Source: Acholeplasmatales bacterium (GTDB lineage: Bacteria; Bacillota_I; Bacilli_A; Acholeplasmatales; Anaeroplasmataceae). Taken from it: a stretch of 58,298 nt of DNA. Both the position numbers and the translations under genes were made by a program. The DNA lies in assembly GCA_017542485.1 (NCBI GenBank), contig JAFXXC010000008.1, forward strand, positions 1 through 58,298, given 5' to 3'. Below the pieces are notes generated by a model. That model was not told the origin of the DNA and made no database searches. It saw only the letters and a program-made list of their open reading frames with translations. Positions within the stretch are counted from its first letter, which is position 1; each line of letters begins with the position of its first letter. Of this stretch, positions 24,541-33,290 are shown in pieces.

Positions 24541-24570
24541 ATAAAAAATAAAAACCAGATTTCTCTGGTT
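24541..24570 (-). terminator. First terminator downstream of serS
   Basis: Stem AACCAG/CTGGTT (24553-24558 and 24565-24570), followed on the minus strand by a TTTATTTTTT tract. It is tandem with the terminator 30 bases further on and shields the IS607 element from serS transcription. Confidence 0.8.
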
Positions 24571-24576
24571 TATATA

Positions 24577-25863
24577 TTAGTTCTTTGGTTTGATAATTTC
24601 CATACCACCCATATATGGTCTTAATGCCACTGGGATATTTACAGAACCATCTTCATTATAATTATTTTCAAGTACAGCTATTAATCCTCTAGGTGTAGCT
24701 AAAACTGTATTATTTAATGTATGTACTAAATAAGTACCATTTTCATTCTTAGTTCTAATACCCAATCTTCTTGCTTGAGCATCACCTAATGTTGAACATG
24801 AACCAACTTCAAAATACTTCTTTTGTCTTGGGCTCCATGCTTCAACATCACAACTCTTTACCTTTAAGTCAGCTAAGTCACCACTACAGCACTCAAGTGT
24901 TCTTACAGGAACATCCATACTTCTAAAGAATTCAACAGTAAATGACCACATCTTGTTATACCATTCCATTGAATCCTCAGGCTTACAAATAACTATCATT
25001 TCTTGTTTTTCAAATTGATGTACACGATAAATTCCTCTTTCTTCGATACCATGTGCACCTACTTCTTTTCTAAAACAAGGAGAATAAGATGTTAATGTTA
25101 AAGGTAATTCATTTTCTTTAATGATTTGACCTTTAAATCTACCAATCATTGAATGCTCAGATGTACCAATTAAGTATAAATCTTCGCCTTCAATCTTATA
25201 CATCATATTTTCCATTTCTGCGAAACTCATTACTCCATTTACTACATCTGAATGAATCATGAATGGTGGAATACAATATGTAAATCCTTTATTAATCATA
25301 AAGTCTCTTGCATATGATAACATTGCACTATGAAGTCTTGCAATATCGCCAACTAAATAATAGAAACCATTACCAGAAGTTCTTCCTGATGCTTCCTTAT
25401 CTAAGCCATTGAATCTTGCAATAATATCTGCATGATATGGTATTTCATAGCTAGGTACTACTGGCTCACCGAATTTTTCATTTTCTACATTTTCTGTATC
25501 ATTCTTACCAATAGGTACACTCTTATCAATAATGTTAGGAATTACTAACATTTTCTTATTTAATTCAGCTTGTAATTTTTCTAATTCAGGATCAATTTCT
25601 GCAATTCTTGCATTATTTTTATTAACAGTATCCTTTATTTGATTAGCTTCATCAACTTTCTTTTCTCTCATTAATTGACCAATCTTTTTAGATAAATCAT
25701 TACGAGATGCTCTTAAAGTTTCACCTTCAAGTTTTAATTCTCTAATCTTCTTATCAAGTTCAATTACTTCATCAACTAAAGGTAACTTTTCATCTTGAAA
25801 TTTATTTTTTATATTTTCCTTTACTACTTCAGGATTCTCACGAATAAATTTAATATCTAACAT
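24577..25863 (-). CDS. serS: Seryl-tRNA synthetase
   Basis: Class II synthetase charging tRNA-Ser. 428 residues: N-terminal long coiled-coil arm (about 30-105) that grips the tRNA, then the catalytic core with TSEHSMIGRF, motif 2 FRKEVGAHGIEERGIYRVHQF and motif 3 GLIAVLENN. Length and motifs are normal. It has its own promoter directly downstream of tyrS, and two tandem terminators. Confidence 0.96.
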   Translation of the reverse strand: MLDIKFIRENPEVVKENIKNKFQDEKLPLVDEVIELDKKIRELKLEGETLRASRNDLSKKIGQLMREKKVDEANQIKDTVNKNNARIAEIDPELEKLQAELNKKMLVIPNIIDKSVPIGKNDTENVENEKFGEPVVPSYEIPYHADIIARFNGLDKEASGRTSGNGFYYLVGDIARLHSAMLSYARDFMINKGFTYCIPPFMIHSDVVNGVMSFAEMENMMYKIEGEDLYLIGTSEHSMIGRFKGQIIKENELPLTLTSYSPCFRKEVGAHGIEERGIYRVHQFEKQEMIVICKPEDSMEWYNKMWSFTVEFFRSMDVPVRTLECCSGDLADLKVKSCDVEAWSPRQKKYFEVGSCSTLGDAQARRLGIRTKNENGTYLVHTLNNTVLATPRGLIAVLENNYNEDGSVNIPVALRPYMGGMEIIKPKN

Positions 25864-25894
25864 ATTAAAAATCCCCTCACTTTACACATACGCT

Positions 25895-25922
25895 ATTATA
25901 ACACAATATAGTTAAATTTCAA
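25895..25922 (-). promoter_or_regulatory. Promoter of serS
   Basis: TTGAAA (25922-25917), 16-base spacer, TATAAT (25900-25895) on the minus strand. The remaining 5' UTR is too short for a T-box, so serS is apparently not under tRNA-sensing control, unlike tyrS. Confidence 0.7.
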
Positions 25923-25931
25923 TTAAAGCCA

Positions 25932-27149
25932 TTAAAATTTTACTAATGCGTAAAGCTTTTTACCACGTCTAATTACAATGAACTTATTCTCAATTGCCTT
26001 ATCTTGTGTTAATGCATATTCAATATCAGTAATCTTATCACCATTTACTAATACTGCACCATTTCTAATGAACTCACGAGCTTCTCTTTTTGATGTAGCT
26101 AATCTTGCATCAATCAAAGTATCTACTAATAATTTACCACCCTCTGTAGAAGGTAAATCATTAAATCCCATCTCTATTTCAGCTGCTGTCAAGTCTTTTA
26201 CATTACCACTAAATAATGCTTCACTAATCTTAACTGCTTGATTATATGCAGCCTCACCATGAATAAATGTAATAACTTCTTTTGCTAAAGCCTTATGTGC
26301 CTCTCTTAAATGAGGTGCTTCTTGATTCTTTCTTTCTAATTCTTCAATTTCTTCTTTTGATAAGAATGTTAAGAACTTTAAGTAATCAATAACCTTACTA
26401 TCCTCTGAATTGATAAAGAATTGATACATCTCATATGGAGATGTCTTCTTAGCGTCAAGCCATACTGCCTTACCATTTGTCTTACCAAACTTAGTACCAT
26501 CTGATTTAGTTAATAAAGGCATAGTAAAGCCATATACTTCCTTACCTTCCTTACGACGTACTAAATCGATACCTGCAGTAATATTACCCCATTGATCTTG
26601 ACCTGCAACTTGCATAGTTACATTCTTTTCTTTATTTAAATACCAGAAATCTAATGCTTGTAAAATCATATAAGAGAATTCAGTAAATGTAATACCAGAA
26701 TCTAATCTTCTTGCAACAATATCCTTTTGTAACATTAAATTAACATTAAAATATTTACCATAATCTCTTAAGAAATCAATGATATTGATTTTACCTAACC
26801 AATCTCTATTATTAACTACTTCAAAGCCAAATAACTTTTCAGCTTGTGCCTTTAGACAATTAAAATTGTGATCTACTGTTTCATAAGTAATCATAGGACG
26901 TTCAGCATCTGGTTTTGGGTCGCCAATTAAACCAGTACCACCACCTACTAATAGGATAGGATGATGTCCAGCGTCCTTTAGTCTTTTACTAATTAAAAAG
27001 CTTGAAAAATGTCCAATATGTAAACTGTCTCCAGTTGGGTCAGTTCCAATATAGAATGTCATTCCTCCAGCATTTAATTTGTCCTTAATTGATGGATCAG
27101 ATACATCCTTAATTAATCCTCTCCACTCTAATTCTTCATAAATTCCCAT
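25932..27149 (-). CDS. tyrS: Tyrosyl-tRNA synthetase
   Basis: Class I synthetase charging tRNA-Tyr. 405 residues: HIGH-type motif in GTDPTGDSLHIGHFSS (about 35-50), the tyrosine-binding QVAGQDQWGNITAG block, KMSKS-equivalent KFGKT (about 232-236), and a C-terminal S4 RNA-binding domain (about 340-400, REAREFIRNGAVLVNG). Controlled by an upstream T-box. Confidence 0.96.
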   Translation of the reverse strand: MGIYEELEWRGLIKDVSDPSIKDKLNAGGMTFYIGTDPTGDSLHIGHFSSFLISKRLKDAGHHPILLVGGGTGLIGDPKPDAERPMITYETVDHNFNCLKAQAEKLFGFEVVNNRDWLGKINIIDFLRDYGKYFNVNLMLQKDIVARRLDSGITFTEFSYMILQALDFWYLNKEKNVTMQVAGQDQWGNITAGIDLVRRKEGKEVYGFTMPLLTKSDGTKFGKTNGKAVWLDAKKTSPYEMYQFFINSEDSKVIDYLKFLTFLSKEEIEELERKNQEAPHLREAHKALAKEVITFIHGEAAYNQAVKISEALFSGNVKDLTAAEIEMGFNDLPSTEGGKLLVDTLIDARLATSKREAREFIRNGAVLVNGDKITDIEYALTQDKAIENKFIVIRRGKKLYALVKF

Positions 27150-27176
27150 AATAATATCTCCTTAAATTTAATCTAT

Positions 27177-27355
27177 AAAAAAACGCCCTTAGAAATTCTA
27201 AGGACGATTTTACCCGCGTTACCACCTTAGTTCTACCCATAATAGGTAGCACCTCAAAAGTTGTTGCCTTCATAAAGTGTAATTCATTCATATTATATTG
27301 TTTGGTTTCACCAACCCCAAACTCTCTAAAAATTAATAATATAAACTACTTGTCA
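27177..27355 (-). promoter_or_regulatory. T-box riboswitch of tyrS
   Basis: The T-box consensus is at 27228-27211 on the minus strand (AAGGTGGTAACGCGGGTA). It is followed by a terminator stem CGTCCTTAG/CTAAGGGCG (27206-27184) and a T7 run. A Stem III-like hairpin CTACC/GGTAG precedes it. The Tyr codon TAC at 27281-27279, in an internal-loop-like segment, is a candidate specifier; this is inferred. Uncharged tRNA-Tyr would stabilise the antiterminator. Confidence 0.92.
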
Positions 27356-27367
27356 TTAATCATCAGG

Positions 27368-28363
27368 CTATTTAGTTGATTCTCTTTCTACAATGTGATA
27401 TGGAAGAACAATTCTTGAATCGTTAACTTCCTCACCAGCCATAAGCTTTGTTAAAAGTCTCATAGATACAGCACCAATATCATATACTGGTGTATCAACA
27501 CATGTTAATGTAGGTCTTGATAAAATAGCATATTTTGTATTTTGTAAGCCTACTACAATAAAGTTATCAGGAACCTTATATCCTAATCTAATTGCTGTAT
27601 TAATAAAGCTTACTGCGATACTATCACGTACTGCTATTACTGCTTCTATTTCATTATTCTTTATAAATTCATCAAAATGTAATGTATTAACACTTACATC
27701 TCCACTAGTTCTAAATACTAAAGGCTCTAAGCCTGCATCCTGCATAGCTCTTTCATATCCTCTAACCTTATGATAGTTAGTTGAATATCTATGAACAGTT
27801 GAAGCAAGGTAGATTTTCTTTTTACCTTTTTCAATTAATTCCTTAGTCATATCATATGTTGCCTTTTCATAATCAATTGCAACACTTGGTATATCCTTTT
27901 CATCATAAATAACATTACATAATACTACAGGTATTTGAGCATCTTGAATATGGTTCATAACCATTTCCATTTGTTCATTATCTAATTCATCATTTAAGAA
28001 TAAGATACCATCAACTTGTTCTGCAACAACCTGACGCATTACTTCCTTAATATCAGCATTCTCATCCATAGTAAATAGCTTAGCTGCGTATTCGTACTTT
28101 TTAGCGATATCTAAAATACCACCTAATAATTGTGAAACTGCTGCTCTTGAAATATCTGATACAATAATACCTACTGTAGTAGATTTTCTACTTGCAAGTC
28201 CACGAGCTATAGCATTTGGCTTATAGCCAAGTTCCTTAATAACCCTTAAAACTTTATCTCTAGTTTCTTTATTTACTTTCTCTGGATTATTCATTACACG
28301 ACTTACAGTAGCTAGTGACACCTTTGCAGCACCAGCGACGTCATATATTGTTGTCTTAGCCAT
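27368..28363 (-). CDS. ccpA: Catabolite control protein A-like LacI-family regulator
   Basis: 331 residues: N-terminal LacI HTH (TTIYDVAGAAKVSLATVSRVMN, hinge KPNAIARGLASRKS), then a periplasmic-binding-like effector domain. The overall pattern (SRAAVSQLLGGILDIAKKY, VAIDYEKATYDMTKELI) fits CcpA, which binds cre sites with HPr-Ser-P. A perfect cre-like palindrome lies 78 bases upstream, suggesting autoregulation. A sugar-specific LacI regulator remains possible, but no sugar genes adjoin it. Confidence 0.8.
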   Translation of the reverse strand: MAKTTIYDVAGAAKVSLATVSRVMNNPEKVNKETRDKVLRVIKELGYKPNAIARGLASRKSTTVGIIVSDISRAAVSQLLGGILDIAKKYEYAAKLFTMDENADIKEVMRQVVAEQVDGILFLNDELDNEQMEMVMNHIQDAQIPVVLCNVIYDEKDIPSVAIDYEKATYDMTKELIEKGKKKIYLASTVHRYSTNYHKVRGYERAMQDAGLEPLVFRTSGDVSVNTLHFDEFIKNNEIEAVIAVRDSIAVSFINTAIRLGYKVPDNFIVVGLQNTKYAILSRPTLTCVDTPVYDIGAVSMRLLTKLMAGEEVNDSRIVLPYHIVERESTK

Positions 28364-28392
28364 AAACTCTCACCCTTTCGCAAGTTTTTTAC

Positions 28393-28421
28393 ATTCTAAC
28401 ACATAATAGGCCTATTTTCAA
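28393..28421 (-). promoter_or_regulatory. Promoter of ccpA with palindromic spacer
   Basis: TTGAAA (28421-28416), 17-base spacer, TAGAAT (28398-28393) on the minus strand. The spacer carries the perfect palindrome AATAGGCCTATT (28405-28416). Confidence 0.7.
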
Positions 28422-28440
28422 TATTTATGTAAATTTTTCA

Positions 28441-28454
28441 TGAAATCGATTTCA
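28441..28454. promoter_or_regulatory. cre-like site upstream of ccpA
   Basis: TGAAATCGATTTCA, a perfect 14-bp palindrome matching the known cre consensus (TGWAANCGNTNWCA). It lies about 20 bases upstream of the -35 box. A 16-base segment starting next to it (TCATAATTTTTCGTTT, 28453-28468) recurs at 28508-28523. Confidence 0.7.
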
Positions 28455-28541
28455 TAATTTTTCGTTTCGTTAATTGAAAAAGTAAATTCCGCTGTAAATA
28501 GTTGAAACATAATTTTTCGTTTTCATTATAGTTATTTATAA

Positions 28542-29111
28542 CTATTTTATTTTTATTGAATACATCATTTCAACAGCTTTTATAATTGCTTCACCTATTT
28601 GATCTAATGTCTGTGGTATTTGTCCTTTAAAATAGTCTACAAACAAATGAATAGTTCCATTAGTAATAAAATCTATCTCCGCGATACGTTTTTTTGGATC
28701 ATTAGATAATAATTTAATATGTGAATCTTTTCTTATAACTTCATTACACATATCCTTTAATTTATCAATAAATATAATAGGAAGATCGCTTGCAAATATT
28801 TTCTTATACATTTCTTCATTTTGTTTTAGTAAAGCAATTAGTTCTCTAACATAAATAGAATAATTAATAGAATGAGTTTTATTATATTCATCTAATACAG
28901 ATTTTAATAAATTAATAATTTCATCCTCAAAATCTTCTGCCACACCATAAATATCTACATAGTGAGCATAAAATGTTGATTTAGATATATCAGCTCTTTC
29001 TACTAATTCCTTTACAGTTATTTTATTAATATCATTTTTTTCTGATACCAATTCTGCAAATGCCTCTTTAATATTTTTTCTTGTTCTTCTACTATTTCTA
29101 TACTCTTTCAT
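28542..29111 (-). CDS. TetR-family transcriptional regulator
   Basis: 189 residues from ATG 29111 (an in-frame GTG at 29132 is less likely). The N-terminal HTH (about 10-55: RRTRKNIKEAFAEL, ITVKELVERADISKSTFYAHY) is typical of TetR, with the TFYxHF-type recognition helix. The C-terminal part is a ligand-binding helical bundle of the DUF/TetR_C class. It is divergent from the ABC exporter starting at 29286 with 174 bases between, so it most likely represses that exporter. GAACTC (29157 region) and GAGTTC (29236 region) are candidate inverted half-sites. Confidence 0.88.
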   Translation of the reverse strand: MKEYRNSRRTRKNIKEAFAELVSEKNDINKITVKELVERADISKSTFYAHYVDIYGVAEDFEDEIINLLKSVLDEYNKTHSINYSIYVRELIALLKQNEEMYKKIFASDLPIIFIDKLKDMCNEVIRKDSHIKLLSNDPKKRIAEIDFITNGTIHLFVDYFKGQIPQTLDQIGEAIIKAVEMMYSIKIK

Positions 29112-29285
29112 AAAAACGCCTTCATTCCGCACTATTTTAACGCATTAGTCCAATATTGAACTCAAGTCTAAATATTGACTATTGTCTTATTTTTCATAAT
29201 GATTATACTCATAATTGTTCACAAAGTCAAACCCGAGTTCGATTTTGTACTTAAGTTTGATTTTTTAATAGGGGAGGTATTATTT

Positions 29286-30218
29286 ATGAATGTTATTGAA
29301 GTAAATCATCTAACAAAAGATTATGGTTCTGGACGTGGAGTTTTCGATGTTTCATTTCAAATTCATGAAGGTGAAGTCTTTGGTTTCTTAGGTCCTAATG
29401 GTGCTGGTAAATCAACTACTATTAGGCACTTAATGGGATTTTCAAAGCCTCAAGATTGAAATACTAAAATTCTCGGTATGGATTCATTTAAAGAATATTC
29501 TAAAATTTTGAATAATGTTGGATATATTCCTGGTGAAATTGCCTTACCGCAAGGATTAACCGGATATGAATTTATTAAGATGATGCAAGATATGTATCAC
29601 ATCCATAATGATGAAATGCTTAATAAGATGCTTAATTTATTTGAATTAAAGGATAATGTTTTAAAAGGTGATACTAAGCATATGAGCTTAGGAGTTAAAA
29701 GAAAGCTTGCAATAGTTACTGCTTTTATGTCTGACCCAAAGGTTTTAATTTTAGATGAACCAACATCAGGTCTTGACCCAGTAATGCAACAAAGATTTAT
29801 CGATTTTATTGTTGAAGAAAAGAAACGTGGAAAATCCATATTATTATCAAGTCATATCTTTAGTGAGGTTGACGCGACTTGCGATAGGATTGCGATTATA
29901 AAGGATGGAAAGATTGTTTCAGAATTTGATGCTAATGATTTAAAGCATGCAACATTAAAACAGTACCGAATTGTATTTGATAATAATAAAGATTTTATAG
30001 ATTTCAAAGAAGATTTAGATAATAACATCATTAATATTATTAAAGAGGATAGTAATAACAATGTAGTCTTTATTACATGTGAGGATAAAAATATTAATTT
30101 AGTTATAGATTATTTATCTAAATTTAAAATCAAAGAATACAACAACATAAAGGAATCACTAGAAGATTACTTTATGAAATTCTATAAAGAAGATAAAGAA
30201 TTTGGAGGTGTATTGTAA
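29286..30218 (+). pseudogene. ABC exporter ATPase 1, interrupted by in-frame TGA at codon 58
   Basis: The frame runs 310 codons with SD GGGGAGG. Walker A GPNGAGKST (about 37-45) is before the TGA (29457-29459). After it come the Q-loop region, signature MSLGVKRK, Walker B VLILDEPTSGLDP and the H-loop SSHIF. At the stop position homologues usually have Gly, as in the paralogue's KPTSG, so GGA to TGA is the likely change. TGA is a normal stop in this genome. The internal ATG at 29478 would give a protein without Walker A. A disrupted gene, readthrough, or a sequence error are all possible; the downstream genes look intact. Confidence 0.8.
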
Positions 30219-31126
30219 TGGAAGATTTAAAAAATGATGCATTAATAGAAATAAATGATTTAACTAAAGATTATGGAAATAATCGTGGATTATTCAATAT
30301 AAATCTTAATGTGAATAAAGGTGAAATGGTTGGCTTCGTTGGGACAAATGGTTCAGGTAAGACTACTACTATCCGTTCAATATTGGGCTTCGTAAAACCC
30401 ACTTCTGGCACATGTTATGTAAATGGAATGGAATCTTGGACACATCAAAGCGAAATTGCTAAGCTTGTTGGATATGTTCCTGGTGAAATTGCATTTCCTG
30501 ATTTAAAAACTGGTGTTAACTTCTTAAAATCACAAGCTGAATATAAAGGTGTTACCGATTTAAGTTATGCTGATCAATTAATTAAAGAATTACAACTTGA
30601 CCCAAAAGCTAATCTAAAGAGAATGAGTAAGGGTATGAAACAAAAGACGGCGTTAGTTGCTGCGTTAATGGCTGATGCGCCGATTATTATATTAGATGAA
30701 CCGACTACCGGTCTTGACCCTTTAATGCGTGATGCATTTTTAACAATAATAAAACGTGAACACGAAAAAGGAAAAACAATATTTATGTCTAGTCATATGT
30801 TTAATGAAATGGAAGAAACTTGTGATAGAGTTGCACTAATATCAGATGGACATATTATAGATATTGCTAATATGAAAGAAATTAGAAATAGAGATATTGT
30901 TGATTTTAAAATTGAATTTAATGATAAGAAATCATTTGATAGTTTTAAAGATAAAGGATTTAACATAATCCGTACTCAGGAACAATTTAATCAATATACT
31001 ATATCTATTAAAAAAGAAAAAATTAATGATTTATTTATATCATTAAAGGGATTAAATGTTAAATTTATATCCGAAGTAAAATACACATTAGAAAAATATT
31101 TTAATGAAAAGATGAGGGAGAATTAA
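30218..31126 (+). CDS. ABC exporter ATPase 2
   Basis: 302 residues, intact. Walker A GTNGSGKTT (about 42-50), signature MSKGMKQK, Walker B IILDEPTTGLDP, switch His in SSHMF. The C-terminal extension of about 80 residues is typical of ABC-2 drug/peptide exporters. Start and upstream stop overlap (TAATG). It is about 40% alike by eye to ATPase 1, so the two probably act as a heterodimer with the permease that follows; with ATPase 1 broken, this one might work as a homodimer. Confidence 0.9.
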   Translation: MEDLKNDALIEINDLTKDYGNNRGLFNINLNVNKGEMVGFVGTNGSGKTTTIRSILGFVKPTSGTCYVNGMESWTHQSEIAKLVGYVPGEIAFPDLKTGVNFLKSQAEYKGVTDLSYADQLIKELQLDPKANLKRMSKGMKQKTALVAALMADAPIIILDEPTTGLDPLMRDAFLTIIKREHEKGKTIFMSSHMFNEMEETCDRVALISDGHIIDIANMKEIRNRDIVDFKIEFNDKKSFDSFKDKGFNIIRTQEQFNQYTISIKKEKINDLFISLKGLNVKFISEVKYTLEKYFNEKMREN

Positions 31127-31127
31127 A

Positions 31128-33188
31128 ATGAAAAATAGACTATTTTCAAAAGCATTATTCAAACAAAGCTGTAAAGCAAATGGAATAATGTGGATTATTA
31201 TTACTTCTGCTGTTTGTTTTATGTTAGCATGTGTAATGTTAATATCAGGAACATCTAATATATCACAAGTAAAAGAGGGTGTTCAAAATACAATAATTGA
31301 AGAAATAATCACAAGTGAAATAAAGAAAACATCTGTTAATTTATATAATAGTGCTTTAGATAGTGAATTATTATTTGATACTGAATTTGTAAAAAGCTTT
31401 AATGAATTAAATACAGAGGAAAATGCATTAAAGCTTAAAGAAATTAAAGCAAAAGCAGTTGCTGATTCTACTTTGTTAGTTACAGAAAAAGTAACAGAGA
31501 AGGTTACTAATGAAGTTACTAATAGATTAACTAAAGAAATTAATGATAGAGTCGAATCTGAAAAAACACAAATTGAAGCCGAGGTTGCCACAAATGTGGC
31601 AAGTGATATGACAACTACTGAAGCCCAAAATAAAGTATTAGAAAGAGTATCTAAAGGTGAAAGTGTAACTGATGCTACTAATGCTGTAATAGCTGAATAT
31701 ACTGAAATTGAAAAGACTAAAGTAGTTAATGAGCATATTGAGGCAGCTAAAGCTGATATTATTACAGATACACATAAGGCTCAAGTTGCAGATTTAGTAT
31801 TAACAGAATTAAAAGAACAATTTACTAACGAAAGTAAACTTGAACTAAAAAATGAATTAGCTGAAATTGAAAATAATGCTAAAGCTGAAATAACAGAATA
31901 TATCAAAACAACATATATTACTCCTTCTTATACTAAAGCCATCCAAAAAATAGAGGCTAAGTACCCTAATTCTGGTGATACTAAAGAGGCTTATGGCATA
32001 TCTATGGTAACTATTAATCCAAATCATCAAGTAGATAGTGAATATACAAAAAATAGTGAATCTATACCTAATGAATATATTGATTCATTTACTGATTATA
32101 TGTTAGCTGATATTAATTCTTGGGATAATGGTAAAAAAACTAATACTTTAGAAGAATATGTTAATACACAAGAAAGAATTAATTTTAGATATGAAAGAGC
32201 TTATAATTCTACTTCTATGATAATTGCAGCTAATTTATCATCTAAAGAATATAAAGAAAAAATATTAAATACTTTAAAAGCTTATAAAGTTAATGAAGAA
32301 CAATATAATGAAATGGGATTTGACTATAAGAAGGTTCATAATATTTCATATGAAGGAATGATGGAATTCCAAAACAAATATGATTATGAAATTAGTAATA
32401 TCTCAGATGACATTAAAAATGATAATACAAAATATACTGAAGAAAAGAATAGAATTCATGATGAATTATATTTAAGTGTTGCAGGTTCTTTGCTTGATAA
32501 GTTACCACAAAATGTATCTGATGGTATTCAAGAATTAGGAACAATGGATTTATATGGATTAATTGTTGGCTCTATATTCTATAAGATGGCTGGTCTTCTA
32601 CTTCCTATTATTTATGTAATTATGGTATCAAATAGCTTAATTGCAGGACAGGTTGATACTGGTTCAATGGCATATGTATTATCTACTTCAACTAGAAGAA
32701 ATGAAGTAACATTTACACAAGCAATTTTCTTAGTATTATCATTATTCTTAATGTTTGTATGTACAACAATAACATCTATTGTATGTTTTGCTATAGCTAA
32801 CGTAAATACCGACTTAACATATGGAAAGCTAATATTAATTAACTTAAGTGCATTTATTGTATTATTTGCTATATCTGGTATAAATTATTTAACATCTTGT
32901 TATTTTGATAGATCAAAAAAAGCTATGGCATTAGGTGGTGGTTTATCAATGTTCTTCTTAGTAGCTACTATGTTAGGATTATTTGGCTCACCTGTTATTC
33001 CTTCTGTTGTAAGAATTAGTGCATTAAATAATTTCAACTATGTATCAATTATTTCATTATTTGATGTAGTTTCTATATTAAATGGGGAATATGCATGGAT
33101 TTGGAAAATATCAATTTTGGTAGTTATTGGTATTATAGGTTATATCTTTGGAGCATTAAAATTCAAGAAAAAGGATTTACCATTATAA
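31128..33188 (+). CDS. ABC exporter permease with large helical extracytoplasmic region
   Basis: 686 residues. TM1 at about 19-40 (IMWIIITSAVCFMLACVMLI), then about 400 residues rich in Lys, Glu, Thr and Ala with repeated amphipathic helices (VTEKVTEKVTNEVTNRLTK), then five or six TM segments from about 475 to 680 (ABC-2 type). The long insertion is probably an external coiled-coil domain. It follows ATPase 2 by one base and ends at a terminator. Substrate unknown; a TetR regulator upstream suggests a toxic or envelope-active compound. Confidence 0.85.
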   Translation: MKNRLFSKALFKQSCKANGIMWIIITSAVCFMLACVMLISGTSNISQVKEGVQNTIIEEIITSEIKKTSVNLYNSALDSELLFDTEFVKSFNELNTEENALKLKEIKAKAVADSTLLVTEKVTEKVTNEVTNRLTKEINDRVESEKTQIEAEVATNVASDMTTTEAQNKVLERVSKGESVTDATNAVIAEYTEIEKTKVVNEHIEAAKADIITDTHKAQVADLVLTELKEQFTNESKLELKNELAEIENNAKAEITEYIKTTYITPSYTKAIQKIEAKYPNSGDTKEAYGISMVTINPNHQVDSEYTKNSESIPNEYIDSFTDYMLADINSWDNGKKTNTLEEYVNTQERINFRYERAYNSTSMIIAANLSSKEYKEKILNTLKAYKVNEEQYNEMGFDYKKVHNISYEGMMEFQNKYDYEISNISDDIKNDNTKYTEEKNRIHDELYLSVAGSLLDKLPQNVSDGIQELGTMDLYGLIVGSIFYKMAGLLLPIIYVIMVSNSLIAGQVDTGSMAYVLSTSTRRNEVTFTQAIFLVLSLFLMFVCTTITSIVCFAIANVNTDLTYGKLILINLSAFIVLFAISGINYLTSCYFDRSKKAMALGGGLSMFFLVATMLGLFGSPVIPSVVRISALNNFNYVSIISLFDVVSILNGEYAWIWKISILVVIGIIGYIFGALKFKKKDLPL

Positions 33189-33196
33189 AAGAATTG

Positions 33197-33222
33197 AGGA
33201 AGTTTTCAAAACTTCCTTTTTT
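33197..33222 (+). terminator. Terminator of the ABC exporter operon
   Basis: Stem AGGAAGTTT/AAACTTCCT, 3-base loop, then a TTTTTT run. Confidence 0.85.
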
Positions 33223-33290
33223 CATTTATTTATTAATTCTTTTTTGGTAAAATAATCATAGGGTATTTTTACGTTTAAAGAGGAAGAAAA

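Noticed and set aside
25864..25931. T-box upstream of serS
   Set aside because: The leader is too short and lacks the T-box sequence; a normal promoter is present instead.
29457..29459. TGA read as tryptophan (Mycoplasma-like code)
   Set aside because: TGA ends the SpoU methyltransferase inside a terminator (50556-50558) and ends yfhO in an ATGA overlap (55064-55066); Trp is encoded by TGG throughout.
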